From: Leucogyrophana mollusca
Taxonomy: Eukaryota; Basidiomycota; Agaricomycetes; Boletales
DNA length: 28,823 nucleotides
NCBI GenBank assembly: GCA_021014945.1
Contig: MU266632.1
Location: forward strand, 1 to 28,823
Reading direction: 5' to 3'
A program made the position numbers and the translations under genes. This document shows, one piece after another, positions 1-10,931 of the stretch; the first letter of the stretch is position 1, and the number at the start of each line of letters is the position of its first letter. The notes beneath the pieces are model-generated. The model worked only from the letters and a program-made list of their open reading frames with translations, did no database searches and had not been told where the DNA came from.

Positions 1-136
1 ACTATATATACTGTGTAGTTATAGTCGAATATACTCTAAGATTTATACCTCATATCTTCGACAGTTCACTCCCCAAGCTCTCTGAGAGTTAACAGGTTAT
101 GAGCCCTGCGCTCTAGCCACTTCAACAGTCCCTGGA

Positions 137-688
137 TTGTCTTTGATTGTCCTGGACACTTCTTGGTTGAGCCTTGCTCCCAAATCCTATCTTATCTGTG
201 CTGCTATACCCTCCAACTCTTCTACTTCCTTGAATAAGTACCCGGAATTCACGCTGTGTGCTAACAACTGGAAAGCAGACCTCCTCACGTCCCAGAACTT
301 CTCGCAGTGGCGCAAGTACCATGTTGGGAACAGCAGCAAGCCTTCAATCAAGAACAAAGACTGCGATGTCTACATATCTGATGCAGACAGTGTTTTGGTT
401 TCCCCTAGACCCATTTGCAAGTCGTCAAAACAGGCCGCTGCATCCATGTTATCTGGTCAACAAACAAAGAAGGAGAAGCTTGAGACAGTTGAGATTCCCA
501 ATGACAAAGCCACCAGCGCTGTGATTGCCACTGCCCTCGCTGTGCCAGACAGCCATATCGACTCAGACGACGACCTTTACAGCAACACCCCGGTCCCTGC
601 CCCCACCCCTAGCCCTTCCCTGGTCCCTGCCCCTGCCCTCATTGTCTCTGCCCCCAGCCCTTCCTCAGTCCCTGCCCCCAGCCTGTGA
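137..688 (+). CDS. 3' part of an unknown ORF with a Pro/Ala/Ser-rich tail
   Basis: The frame is open for 183 codons and ends at TGA 686-688. It has no ATG near its start (first in-frame ATG at 446), so it is probably a terminal exon or a fragment whose upstream part I cannot place. The middle contains a Trp/Cys-rich stretch (YPEFTLCANNWKADLL) that resembles segments in multicopy agaricomycete proteins of unknown function. The C-terminus is a low-complexity Pro-Ala-Ser repeat. The stop lies at the junction with a Plavaka fragment on the other strand, so the end may have been created by that rearrangement. No function can be assigned. Confidence 0.35.
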   Translation: MSLIVLDTSWLSLAPKSYLICAAIPSNSSTSLNKYPEFTLCANNWKADLLTSQNFSQWRKYHVGNSSKPSIKNKDCDVYISDADSVLVSPRPICKSSKQAAASMLSGQQTKKEKLETVEIPNDKATSAVIATALAVPDSHIDSDDDLYSNTPVPAPTPSPSLVPAPALIVSAPSPSSVPAPSL

Positions 689-689
689 G

Positions 690-1379
690 TGAACAATAAA
701 AAAATCCTGAGACGCTGAACGGTTTCCCATTACCAGTGGGGTTTCTCTCTCTCGTTGGTACCAGTATTTCGACGTCGGCCTCTTTCCATCCATCCCTTTG
801 AAACATGTCTTTGGGATTAAGCACCTCTTCAGAAGCATCAAAATGCTTCATTTTGGTATGGGCATTAAAGTCTCGTAAATCTTTGATAGAAAAATCATCC
901 ACCTTTATGATGTCATTGACCAAGCAAGTCACCTCAGCTTCTGACTTATGAATATTTCCAGTCATTTTCCATGATAATAGGTGCCAGACAGTCATGTTGT
1001 TCCAGGGCCAAGGGGGAGAGTGGTCATGTCCAGAAAATGTGTTGACATCTTGGTTGCTCTCTAAACCATTGCCTGAGGCACCTGATTGAATGTTTAACAA
1101 TTGGTCAAGTAATAAGAATCTATCCAGGTCATACAACGGGCGATGGCAGTGATCCCGTGTGATGCCAAACTTGTTGAAAAGCGTCAGGAAGGAGTCAAAT
1201 ATGTGGAGGATGACACGACAGATTAGCAAAGGAGGAGTATTGAGGACAGCTGGTGCCGGAGGGTCCAGTAGCTCGTCCCTAAACCTGGCAGGTAGATGTT
1301 GTGATTGTGGGGGGGTAACGAGGTCCTTCTCCAGGTTCCTAGTTGTGATCATGGTGTGGTGAAATTGGTGCAGCTGCAC
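690..1379 (-). pseudogene. Plavaka-type transposase, N-terminal fragment
   Basis: The minus-strand frame is open for about 230 codons and reads like the N-terminal third of agaricomycete Plavaka transposases (CACTA-like). An N-terminal segment LPARFRDELLDPPAPAV is followed by FNKFGITRDHCHRPLYD, then PPWPWNNMTVWHLLSW, a segment ending in FNAHTKMKHFDA, and DGWKEADVEILVPT with NGKPFSVSGFFY. In the family the next segment leads to the DDE domain. Here homology stops at about 690-700 and the reading runs into unrelated low-complexity sequence. No stop codon interrupts the fragment, so it was truncated fairly recently or is under little decay. It cannot be catalytic, because the DDE part is missing. 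The family call is from memory of the motifs. Confidence 0.65.
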
Positions 1380-2012
1380 AAAATGGTTCTGAAAAGCCAG
1401 CAGTGAAAAGCTTTTTCAGACAGGTTTATTGAGGATGATAGCCCTATCCCAGGGGATTCTATAGCTGCCCTCATCTTGCAAATTGGATCTACATCCAAAT
1501 GCAGATATATAATATATAATAAAGCTGGGTTTGAAAAAAGCGGCTTTCATTCACTTTAGTAGCAGTGGTGGAAGTAATACTAACATGTGAAAGTAACACC
1601 CATCCACCCCAAAGTAATACTCTTCCACCTCAACGTTAAGGTATAAAAGTATAAAAGTCAGTGTGAAGTTGAAGTACAAAGTTAATTGTTATATACACTT
1701 GACTCAGGCTGCATTTACCAGGAGTAGTATTACTTATACTTGCCAGCAGTAGTGGTTGTGGTGCCTGATGCCTCGGCTGATAAGAGATTGGATGACACTA
1801 CAAGTGTCTGTAAGATAGTTAGTTGGCTGATTATGTTTGACTGGGTGCCGCTATTAAGTCAATTGTCGACCTCTTCGAATCAAAAAAACTTGCTAAGTTA
1901 CTTCGTCCTTACTCCCAACTTTCTTCTCCCGACATTATCTGCTTTCTTCCCGCCGTCACACCAACTCCATCTCAGTCCATCACCATCCACCGACAATGTT
2001 AACTCGGCAATC
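1380..2012. other. Non-coding stretch upstream of the small gene
   Basis: No convincing coding frame. A short direct repeat of the type AAGTAATAC / TTCCACC occurs around 1570-1635. A related inverted stretch (AGTATTACTT) lies near 1725, which might be remnants of transposon ends. From about 1900 to 1995 the plus strand becomes C/T-rich, as in fungal promoter and 5' leader regions, and leads into the gene at 2013. Confidence 0.3.
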
Positions 2013-2016
2013 ATGA
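1996..2016 (+). promoter_or_regulatory. Six-codon upstream ORF overlapping the start codon (ATGA)
   Basis: ATG at 1996 opens a frame of six sense codons. It ends with TGA at 2014-2016, which overlaps the ATG of the downstream gene (2013-2015) in the arrangement ATGA. If the mRNA starts upstream of 1996, ribosomes would meet this ORF first and could reach the main start by termination-reinitiation. The transcription start is unknown, so this is an inference. Confidence 0.35.
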
Positions 2017-2493
2017 TCCATGTCTACTTCAACAACAACATCCTCAGCAACGCCAGGAACGCACAGAAGAAAGCCCTCATCTGTGCTAGATGCGAGGCCG
2101 CCTGCAACTCGGCCTGGAGGATCATAGTTGCTACCTGTGGGGAGGAGCCGGACAGCGCCAGGATCGTGTAAGTTACACCAGCTCGACTCCGCATCTACTG
2201 ACTACTTCACAGTCACCCAGCCCATCATTCGCAATCCGACCACCACAAGCACTTCACGCTCAATTTCGTCATGGTGGACCAGCTCAGTCTCATGAGGCCT
2301 GTGGGCGTGGCCCACCTCTATGCAACGAGGACGGGCTGGAGAGTCCAGGTGTACAGAGAGCTGAGGGACGGTGCTAAGAAGGTAAGTCAACACCACGATA
2401 ATTGCATTGCCCACACTCACTCCATTTACATAGGTTCCTAAGGGAGGTGAGGGCAAGAGTGATCGGAAACTAGAGGGTAATCGCGTTGGTTAG
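2013..2493 (+). CDS. Small three-exon hypothetical protein, 127 aa
   Basis: I do not recognise the family. Exons are 2013-2167, 2213-2381 and 2434-2493. Introns are 2168-2212 (45 nt, GTAAGT..CACAG) and 2382-2433 (52 nt, GTAAGT..CATAG). The phases fit and give an uninterrupted 127-residue product ending at TAG 2491-2493. The protein starts MIHVYFNNNILSNARNAQKK, has a Cys/Ala segment (ICARCEAACNSAW), a histidine-rich patch at the first splice, and a basic Lys/Gly/Arg C-terminus. No signal peptide or membrane segment is evident. The frame is much cleaner than the transposon remnants around it, so it may be a host gene. A further small intron near the 3' end cannot be excluded. Confidence 0.55.
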
Positions 2494-2847
2494 AATATTA
2501 CGTGTATCACAGAGGTACGAGGGAGAGTGGGGGAACGATTCGATATATAGGACGATTTTCCGATATACTACTGTACGATATAAACTGTATCCACTCTTAA
2601 AGTACTTCAAAAATATAATATGAGGGGCCCCGCCCCGGCTTCTCCCATGTGATGCCTCCACATCCCCCTCTACCTCATCCCTTGACACTCGCCATGGCGC
2701 CTGTGAGGTACCCTCATAGACAAATATTACCGACTGTCATATGCTCTATATGATCGGCAACTCAGGACAGCAAAGTCCCGCCGGCAACAACTTGTAATCT
2801 CCACAAATAAACTCCCAATCTGACAACAATTTGATAACACCAAGCAT
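2494..2847. other. AT-rich intergenic stretch
   Basis: No coding frame or repeat that I can support. The stretch around 2540-2620 is rich in TATA-like sequence. A C-rich segment with an ATG at about 2693 opens only a short frame. Confidence 0.3.
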
Positions 2848-3109
2848 TCATTTATATATTTTCACAGACATCAATGTCCAATACGAATGGATACCGATTC
2901 CTGTATGCAACATCCTGAACCCATGCATCCCATTGAAGGATGTCCTGACCCCTTGCCCTTTCATGAAGACACTAAAACATTGTCTGGAGTCTATTGCGAG
3001 ATCACCAGCTTTTCTCAGCAGATAGTGCGAAGGCTCATAAACTATACAAATGACCACAATCAATTTCACTTGAATGCATGGTCTGGGATATCAAACAGAT
3101 ACACTGAGT

Positions 3110-3517
3110 TTAGATAAGATAACTTAGTTGAGCGCACAATAGGTCAGGAAAGATGAGCATACCTGCATTTTGGGTACACCATCGCACCACAAAGTTCCCA
3201 TATGCCCAAAATCTGACTGAACATTGCCTTGATTCATTTACCAGAATGACACGTGGACCCCTAATCCCCTCAACCTCTAACCACTGCTTAGTTCCTTCTG
3301 CCCTGTGTCTCACCACAAGCGCGATTATGCGGATGCTGTCATTTTTGAGAATGGTTTTGAGTAGCCTGGAGTCTGTACTTGATGTTGATGTGTGGAATGA
3401 CAGGTGCATAAGATGCAGTAAATACTCTATTCCCAGAGAGGAAGCCCAAAAAACCCAATCATCCACCACAGTGATGTGATGGCGGTCATGGCAGATTTGG
3501 GGCGATGGTGAAGGCAT
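3110..3517 (-). CDS. Unassigned ORF, possibly an exon
   Basis: Open minus-strand frame of 135 codons beginning MPSPSPQICHDRHH. The central part (HHITVVDDWVFWASS, later KQWLEVEGIRGPRVILVNES) looks like real protein sequence of mixed composition. I do not recognise it. The last codons before the stop overlap a plausible donor (GTATGC, near 3163). A second open frame at 2848-3069 could be a downstream exon, but the joins I tried meet stops or fall out of frame. It may be a decayed gene. Confidence 0.25.
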   Translation of the reverse strand: MPSPSPQICHDRHHITVVDDWVFWASSLGIEYLLHLMHLSFHTSTSSTDSRLLKTILKNDSIRIIALVVRHRAEGTKQWLEVEGIRGPRVILVNESRQCSVRFWAYGNFVVRWCTQNAGMLIFPDLLCAQLSYLI

Positions 3518-3630
3518 AACAGAAGTTGACGGGCTCTTTCTTTGTCACCAAGGATGATAGACTGATAAAAATGTCTTTCCACCCTTTGCTAAATAGTTAT
3601 TATACAAGTTGTGAGTAAAATTTCGATCAC

Positions 3631-3960
3631 TCACCATTCATGGACTCGCCGCGCTACAAGGAGCACAGAACATATATCAGTCAGAGACGCAAGAAGGAAA
3701 ATATATCTTTCGAGTTTGTATGGGAGATGCCGAGGACAATAAGCTGTGACACGAGCGACCAACATTTGTCTATTGAGCACGTTGATAAATGCAGACAACA
3801 TTCCCCAGTAGGTGAAAAAGTGCTGGGATGACTGGCGGGAAACAGGTTCAGGAAGTTGAGTGTTAGAGGTAATCACATCATTGGTGCATGGCCCAATGCT
3901 GCTGGCTGACCCTCCCCTACACCTACAGCCTGAGGATTTGAATACCTTGAAGTCGGGCAC
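3631..3960 (-). CDS. Unassigned ORF with hydrophobic segments, possible exon
   Basis: Open minus-strand frame of about 109 codons with hydrophobic stretches (FFTYWGMLSAFINVL and IFLLASLTDICSVLLVA) that could be membrane segments. The frame ends at a good fungal donor, GTGAGT at 3629-3634, so this is probably an internal exon. Continuation past likely acceptors gives a Lys-rich segment and then a stop. It does not join in frame to the ORF at 3110-3517, so the gene is either broken or misjoined here. Family unknown. Confidence 0.25.
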   Translation of the reverse strand: MPDFKVFKSSGCRCRGGSASSIGPCTNDVITSNTQLPEPVSRQSSQHFFTYWGMLSAFINVLNRQMLVARVTAYCPRHLPYKLERYIFLLASLTDICSVLLVARRVHEW

Positions 3961-4252
3961 AGGATTTGAAGGTGTTGATGGTAGGCTTTCTTCACGCTAT
4001 TAGAACCTCACTCGCCCACCTCCATAGTTCCTCATGGTTGCTGTGATGACCAGCAGCTGATTGTCTTCAAGGATCATTTAAAGCATGAATATTTAAATGC
4101 AGAGCCTTGTCGAACACCTTAGGAGACTAACAGAATATATCACAAGTGCCCATTGTGTCCCTAACCATATAACTCAAGTTTTAGTGTTGAAAGATCTTCC
4201 CAGCCAACCCCATGGGTCCCAGATATCTCAATCACTGGTGTGTTGAAAAGAG

Positions 4253-5217
4253 GTGGTGGTGCTCGTCCGGTGCTGGCATGCAACGAGTCCAGAAAATATC
4301 AACGGGAAAAGGAAGGGTGGAGATGAAGTTAGTCTTACACCAGGGCCTTCAAAATCAAAGCGGAAACATACTGAATACCCCAACAAGAATCAAGAAGTGC
4401 AGTTCCTCAACCCGTTCCCTGACCTGAGCGCAGGTTATTCTACAAACAATGACTTTGAGCCTTCAATTAGTGTCGCTGAACTGGAGGCCCATACAAAAGC
4501 ACTGCAGGCGTGCATTCAGGACTCAGAACAGGTGGATTTGAATGAATATACCCCACAGGATAAAGCAGAGCATGACCAAAACAGCAAGTGGTGTGTTGTC
4601 CCTGGCTAGTTGGAGTCTTTTGTCATTGATCCAGAGCTTGTGCAACTTGAGGCAAGACCACCGTTGGCACAAGCTGCCTCCTCGCTAGGGCCAGGCACTA
4701 GAAATGAAGGGGAAGGTCAGTCAAACAAGCAAAGATTTGTGTACAATCATGACTCACCAAGCAAGCCCCACAAAGAGGACCTTTCCTTGCGTCCCATGTG
4801 TCCATTTTTGTCTACTGAGCAACAACCGCAAAGCCCAAGTGCCAGACCTGCAAACTCTCTTCTGTAGCGTCCTCAAGCAGCTGTCCTGTCAATAGCTCCT
4901 TCTCAAGCTCCTGTTCTGTGTCAGTCCGTCCAAGCAGCTTGCATGGATTGTCGGTCATTCCTTCTCAGGCTGAAGTCAGCACCAAACAAAAAGCTGCTGC
5001 TGGGACTCACCATTTGTCCTCCCCCATTCGCTCACATGAGAAAGGTCCTGCAGACCACTGTCCAACATTTCTCAGACCACTGTCTCCAATTCCAAGCCGC
5101 AATGATGTTATGGCTACAGCAAGGACAAATGTGTTAGCACTGAATCGTCCCAGTAAACTGAATGCACTGGCATTCTCCACTAGCTCATCTGGATACCAAC
5201 TGCACACCACTGTGTGA
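4253..5217 (+). pseudogene. Broken low-complexity ORF series
   Basis: A single reading frame runs from 4253 to 4867, interrupted by TAG at 4607-4609 and ended by TAG at 4865-4867. A different frame then stays open from 4918 to 5217. Composition (Ser, Pro, Gln, Lys; for example LTPGPSKSKRKHTEYP) suggests a disordered linker region. The run of open frames broken by single stops suggests a decayed gene, but I cannot name the family. Confidence 0.3.
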
Positions 5218-5843
5218 GAAGGCATTGGGATCATGCTGTGTTTCATACTCATCTGGTGCAGGACTTGGATAGCAAGTATATGGACCTCTGACACAAGGAG
5301 GTAAGCTCGCCTGTGTTGCTCTCGGCCTATCCACTTGGGCATGTTGAGCACAGGTCCTTTGGGGCTGTAATAACTGACCAGCTGATGTGATAGAGCACTG
5401 CAGTAGCACCACTCGTAAGGCTCTGACATGTTCGAAGCAAGTGGATCAGGATGTCAGACCTTCAGGACAGCGCAAACACAAACAGCAGGTGTGCAACCCA
5501 CAACGGCAGCAAGCAGGCAAAAGGCTGAAAGACAAGGCCAAGGTTGCTGATGGATTGTAGAACTTGAGTGGTGCAGCTGTGGTTAATAAGAGACAGGATC
5601 ATTCCAACGCGCGATTCCAGTTCTCGCTACACACCAGACAACATTACAGCCGCCTTGACTTGGATGTTCGGTGTGTCTAAAACGGCCGGCAGGAACAGCG
5701 GACCGCTGGGGGAATGGGCTTCACAGCGGGGCATTGATACGAACAGAGGACAGGTTTACAAGACACAGGGATCTCAGTATTTGGGCTCAATTAGTAGTGT
5801 CCGACATAGGGTAGCAATACCCCAACGGGACATGAATGGATTT

Positions 5844-5863
5844 AAAAAAAAAAAAAAAAAAAA
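5844..5863 (+). repeat. Poly(A) run of 20
   Basis: Twenty uninterrupted A residues follow TTT, inside an otherwise unremarkable open frame (5568-6011). Sequence to its left includes open frames with no visible function. A retrotransposed poly(A) tail is one explanation. I see no target-site duplication that would prove it. Simple slippage is an alternative. Confidence 0.6.
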
Positions 5864-6011
5864 GACTGGATGGTCAACCAGTACCATTGAACTTGAAGGA
5901 TCAATTATCTATTGCAGCGAGAAGGCAACCTTGAGGCCACATCTTTTAAGAAGTTACCGTGAAGCCCGGGTTGCTAGTGATGACTCACAAAGTGATTTCC
6001 TGATGTTTTAG

Positions 6012-6370
6012 ATATATGTTTCTAATGTCTTTTTGTTCACTTATATTGACTAGAAGTACTTGCAATATAAATAATATATAATTAGATACTGTAGAAGTAG
6101 GCTAGCTATAGACAGCTATAGGAATTATTGCTTATCTATAGTAGCTCTATAGTACTCTAGAGCAAAGGACTTGTTAGGTTCAACACCAGCCCTTTTGCAC
6201 TCTGCTCTGCTATGCTGTGTTGTGAAAGGGCTGGTATATGTGAGAGCACTTTTGATGGGAAGTGTGATAGCCCACCAAATAAGTGTAGGGACTTAGAAAA
6301 ATTGGCCTCTCACTGAGTGTAAAATCATGTTTTTGAGGCCTGCGCTGATGTGCATTCTGCAGGGTCAAGA
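6012..6370. repeat. Intergenic stretch with an 11-bp hairpin
   Basis: No coding frame is supported here. Perfect inverted arms ACCAGCCCTTT (6185-6195) and AAAGGGCTGGT (6225-6235) enclose a 29-nt loop. It could be a MITE end pair, a transcript hairpin or a terminator-like structure. The flanks do not show a clear duplication. Confidence 0.35.
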
Positions 6371-6670
6371 ATCAGAATACATAAGTCACAAAACAGTAGA
6401 GTTTAAAGGTAATAGTGCCAGTACATGTCAAGCGTAAACTACTTGGGATCAGTGCAAGGTAAGGGTTATTGTTCCGGGTGTATGGATGCCAACGTAGGCT
6501 GTTGTATACATGAGGAGGAATGTTTTTGTAGTGGAAGCCGGTCTGAGGTGCCAACATCAAAGGGACAACGGGAATGATGCCATTGTCCGGGTCCGAGGCG
6601 GTTGTGTTGCCTTGTTGAGGTAGGGGCACCTGTGTGGTTGTGATGGAATGATGCACAGTATCGCTTTTTG

Positions 6671-8930
6671 TCAGTCACATTCTTGTGGACCTCTCCGTTT
6701 GTTTAGACAAACCAGGCTGCACTGCCACCCCAGTGTCCAAGTCAGTCCGAGGTGCGCCTTCAGCAGTTCTGTTGGACTTCTTGACTTTTTTGGCAGTGGT
6801 TTCATTGGCAGGATGTCCAGAGCTGCTAGTACGTTGTACAGCTCTGTTGCATAGTGCAAGTACCACACCCACTGACCACCAATCATTTGTTCCAGCTGCT
6901 GTTGTGTAGTGATGGGCCCAACTGAGGACAGCAAGTCAACCATGTTGTTGGCAAGGATTGCTATGGCTGAGACAAGTGCCTTTGGTAAGTCGCGCTTTCG
7001 TACTTCGGTTCGCCAGGCATGTAACTTGAGCTGAACTGCCTTGCAGGGCTCACCACATTTGATTGCCGTTTGACGCTTGGTCTCGGGTGGAGGACCTGGC
7101 TATGTTAGATCCAAGAGCAAAGGATTACAGATGTTGCAACATACAGTAGGTTCTGCGTGCAAATGGAGTTCTCAGTGCAGGCACAACACAGTGCTGGATG
7201 CACGCTGCCCTGGCGCCTTGTTATTATAGACTTCTGCCCAGACTTTGCAATGGCAGGTGCCAGTTTGTACCAATATGTGCAGACCTTCATCACTAGCCTC
7301 AGGATTGAGTTGAGGCTGCTCCGCAATGAATATAGCATCAAGTTTCCCTCCCCTTGCACCGTATTGCGACCCTCAAGCTTGTGCGTAAGCTTTCCTTTCG
7401 CCTTTTTGCCTTTTCCTACCCTTTTGACCACCTTGTGTTCCCGTCAATGTCAGGTCACCACCAGCTGTCTCAGATGCACGCTTGTCAATGTCTACAGCAT
7501 ACATTGCCTGCTCCACCAGTAGCACCACCAATCCTTTGCGGCTCTTTGTGCATGCTGCCCTCCTGGCTCGCTGAACAAACATGGAAACGGACACGGGCAG
7601 CTTCCACTGCATGACAAAGTCAATATCCGGTATACAACCCTGCACGGCGCCATGGTTAGCTGGTATGTGCTTGACTCTGATTTGCTGCTTTGGCTCACCA
7701 TTCCAGTAGTGTTAGTACAGATCAGAATGCGAGCATTCCCTGCCTTGAACTGTTCCATTACTTCTTTGCGATAGTCTTTGCTCTGTGCAGCATTGTACGG
7801 TCGGATGACACCCAATCCACGCAGCTCAGGTGGCAGTAGTTTGGTGATGTGGTTGCCAATTTTGGTACCAACAGCAATGTTGTTGACATAGATAAACCCC
7901 TTGTCTATTTGTTGAATGTCTGTGATGCCCTGTGGTATCACAAAGTTGAGGTCCGTATAGCTGTTCATTGGGTTTTGGATTGCTCTGACCACAATGGACA
8001 TATAAGGCCTGTCATTGCCAATGTTGATACTGATGTAGTCCTTCCTGAACTGCAGTTTTCCCAGTTGTCAAGTACATGATTCCGGGGGTCCGAAGCTAGC
8101 TCCGGAGATTGCGACAAGGTAAGCTAAGAGATATAACAAAGACAATAAGGGACTTGGCTTCAGTTCGTGCACTGCGCCCTTCTGCGGACTTGGTCCCAGT
8201 ATTTTGGAGGAATCGGAGAATGAGGGATGCAAGAGAAAAGGACTGAGGGTGGAGGTTGTGTCTGGAGATCGAAGCACATGGAGGAACAGAGGTTGAGCAA
8301 GGGAATCAACTTTGTTGATATTCGAACTGAGTACAAACAATGTAGAGTACAGGCTTTTATACTACAAGTGTTTCGGAGCTAGATGTGGATAACTAACACA
8401 AAGTGAGTATAGTATAAATCGTATAACAAAAAGATATGTCAGCGGAGCATGGAGGAATGGAGCCGGAGCTCAGAGGAAATGGAGACTATTGTAAAGTCGA
8501 GACAAAAAGGCTGACAGCTGTCATATAAACAATAAAGACAGTCAGTACATAGGCAGAGTATATCATATGAGGAAACAAACAATAAAAGAACATATGGAGG
8601 AAGTATTACAAAGTCGGAGGACCGGAGACAGAGGCGGAGGACCGGAGATGTGTGCGCGTATGCACGGGATATGACACTAGCACGTTGTTCCCTACACATG
8701 CAGGCAAAGTTGTGGAGACCGCCACCACTGGTGGACTGCAAGGAAGGAAGCTTCATATAATCCCAAGGGTTCCATATTTCTTATGGAATGTGGTGCCCCA
8801 GTGTGATACAACATGTGCTTTGTCAACAACAATGGATAGGACCCTTTGCCGAATTCGGGGTTGTTAAGGACTTCACAGACAAATTGTTGAGAGAGCAGCA
8901 TCTCAGGCGATATCATGACTATTTGTCATT
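6671..8930 (-). pseudogene. RecQ-like (SF2) DEAH-type helicase pseudogene, split by an LTR
   Basis: Read on the minus strand. Exon pieces give VMISPEM, then a Walker B box that reads DKAH instead of DEAH (8819-8821), VSHWG, a TLPA motif, LGVIRPYNAAQSK, ILICTNTTGM joined by a 59-nt intron (7640-7698) to GCIPDIDFVMQWKLP, and motif VI FVQRARRA. A family-typical C-terminal region follows (NPEASDEGLH, CCNICNP, SSVGPITTQQQLEQM). Lesions: a one-base frameshift near 8841-8846, TGA at 8753-8755, a 611-bp LTR at 8066-8676, TGA at 7373-7375, and more stops near 7100-7190. The N-terminal Walker A half is absent. Removing the LTR plus one 5-bp duplication restores the frame, so the LTR hit a readable gene. 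Neighbour: DUF6589 gene, divergent. In agaricomycetes this helicase type is multicopy and probably transposon-associated. Confidence 0.8.
8066..8676 (-). mobile_element. Solo LTR, copy A (TGTCA...TGACA)
   Basis: A 611-bp unit starts TGTCAAGTAC and ends GGGATATGACA on the plus strand, giving 5-bp inverted ends. It aligns by eye with copy B (for example CAGT/CTTATGTGCTGYGCCC near 8170 and 19805, and the shared end TGCACGGGATATGACA). Orientation is minus: read on that strand it begins TGTCATATCCC and has TATAAAA at 8355-8361. Flanks are CCAGT (8061-8065) and CTAGC (8677-8681). They agree at 3 of 5 bases and differ only by transitions, so they are probably a decayed 5-bp target duplication. It disrupts the helicase gene. 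No internal domain remains. Confidence 0.75.
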
Positions 8931-10931
8931 CCCTGGCAATGATTTTCTGCGCGCTGAAATGTGAGTGCTCTGATATTCCTCTGTTCTGTGAGACGCTCAC
9001 TTCAAGTACTTCTTTGTTGCAGCCCCATGACTACTATTCACAGCCACAGCAGGTAGTTTAAACCCATTGCGGAATGTGTCAACCTACAACATAAGTTAGT
9101 TCAGGTCTCCACACTATCCCATGCTCACTTGTTTGTCATGCAGTGCTATCAGAGGTGACACCATTATGGTCACCTTCCTTCACTCGTTGGATGGATATGG
9201 GGACCTGCAGCAATTGCCATCTTGCCTGCCCCTGTACCAGCGTGGACCACAAGTCTCTTCCTAGCATCTTGGTTTCTATTGTTCGCATCTGGAACTCGTG
9301 AGGTCCATTTGCCCATTCAAAGTGCTCCTTGCAGCCACAGGGCTATTTGGTACCGTGTACAACAACATTAACATGATGTTCCGCATGGCAGAACAGATTG
9401 CCGGATGTACAGGTATGTCTGCAGTGTCAATGGTGCTACATGTCCCAGGAGAATGGCACCTGTGCTACCATCTGGCCCTTATGGAAAGCCAAATCCGAGG
9501 ACATGCATGTGGACGACTTTGAGAAGACCTTTGATAAAGCCCCCTGCTGCAAATAAATGATATCTTGCTCACCTTGTCGGAATCCAACATATTTGAAAAA
9601 TGCCTCATCCATTGCATCCTTTGTATCATTGTTGACCATGGAGGTGAATCCTTCAAATGCCTTTGTAAAGACCTTGAATCAAGCCAGCTGCTACCTGACT
9701 ACAAGATCGACGTCCACAAAACACTCCTCCATCCACTTCCAGCCATGAACATTGACGAGTCTATGATAGTTGGCAATGGCAAAGTGGTCAAAGCTGTGTT
9801 AGACAAGCTGGGCATAAAAGAGTCACTCAGTACCCAAGTCAAAATATTTGCTGGTGACCAGCTTTCAATTGTGTGTCTATGGACCCTGGTCAATATCCGT
9901 ACTGGACAGGAAGGAGGGTTTGCGGGACTTGGCTGGGGTGCATGGATGCCTGGTCTATTTCACGTGAAGATTGCTGACATGCACAAATTTCTGGTTACGC
10001 ACTGGGGAAAACCTAATGCTGGCACACGGAACCCAGGGTGTCTGGCATTTCACAACACCTGTCTGCATTGAAACCCTATTACCCAATCTTCACTACCTCG
10101 TTTCGTATCTGCCGTGATTTGGTTTTCGTGTCCTTCTAATCCAGAGTGCTTCATTGCCTGCTACTTGTCTCGGAAAGAACATCCCTTGAAGACTATACAT
10201 CAACTGTGGATGATTGGAGCACCCTCTGTGACCATGCAAAGCATATCTACAAGCAATACACCAATCCAGATATTGTAGCAGAACTGCGGTGGCAACAACA
10301 ATTTGCAAGCAAAAATGACATCAATGCACCTAGAGGTGACATGATTTTTGAGAATGCAGTACTGTATCTACGTGATGGCCTGCTTTTGCGGGAGTTCACA
10401 GATGCTGTTAAGATGGGGGATTCTGGCCAAGTGGTCCTTGTTCGAAAGATCTGGGCTCTGTCTTTCCAGGGAAACAGGTGAACAAAATATGCCCATGAGA
10501 TGCTCCATCTTGTACACAATCTCACACATGTCTGTCTGAAGGCAATTAGGTGTGATTGATCTTGTTAATTTGTGAGCAAGCACGCAAGGCCGACATTGTC
10601 TCCTACATTCACAGAGCTATCGTAATGAACAAGTGGCTTCTGAATCCAATGGGCTGGCCAAACTTGTTTGTCGAGGTTGACCTTGTACAGGAGCACATGA
10701 ACTTCTGGGTAAAGGTAATGTCACGCACCAAAAGTGTTTGGTAGCGAGAACATGGATTGTTGACAAACATATCACTCCAAATACAGCGCAGGACCATCAT
10801 CAGACATTAATTCCTTATCCAAACAATTTTTGCTCGCTATATTCATCTTATTACAGCATGCCGGCATCCATGACGTCAATGACTAAAACAAACACAATGC
10901 ACTCGCGTGTCTCTCTCATTTTCCCCATATC

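Noticed and set aside
5007..5429. 140-codon minus-strand open frame
   Set aside because: It overlaps the plus-strand series 4253-5217, has no recognisable motif, and looks like a chance frame.
5568..6011. 147-codon plus-strand frame containing the poly(A) run (a run of Lys codons)
   Set aside because: Composition is not convincing, no motif, and the frame is carried through only because A-runs code for Lys.
7157..7522. 121-codon plus-strand frame
   Set aside because: It is antisense to the helicase pseudogene, whose minus-strand reading has clear helicase motifs.
8439..8756. 105-codon minus-strand frame
   Set aside because: It crosses the LTR A edge; most of it is LTR sequence, so it is not a gene.
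8875..9060. Plus-strand exon/intron-like signals (GTGAGT..TTGCAG at about 8959-9022) as a DUF6589 first exon
   Set aside because: The frame around it conflicts with the helicase reading, and the joined peptide did not match remembered DUF6589 N-termini. Left unassigned.
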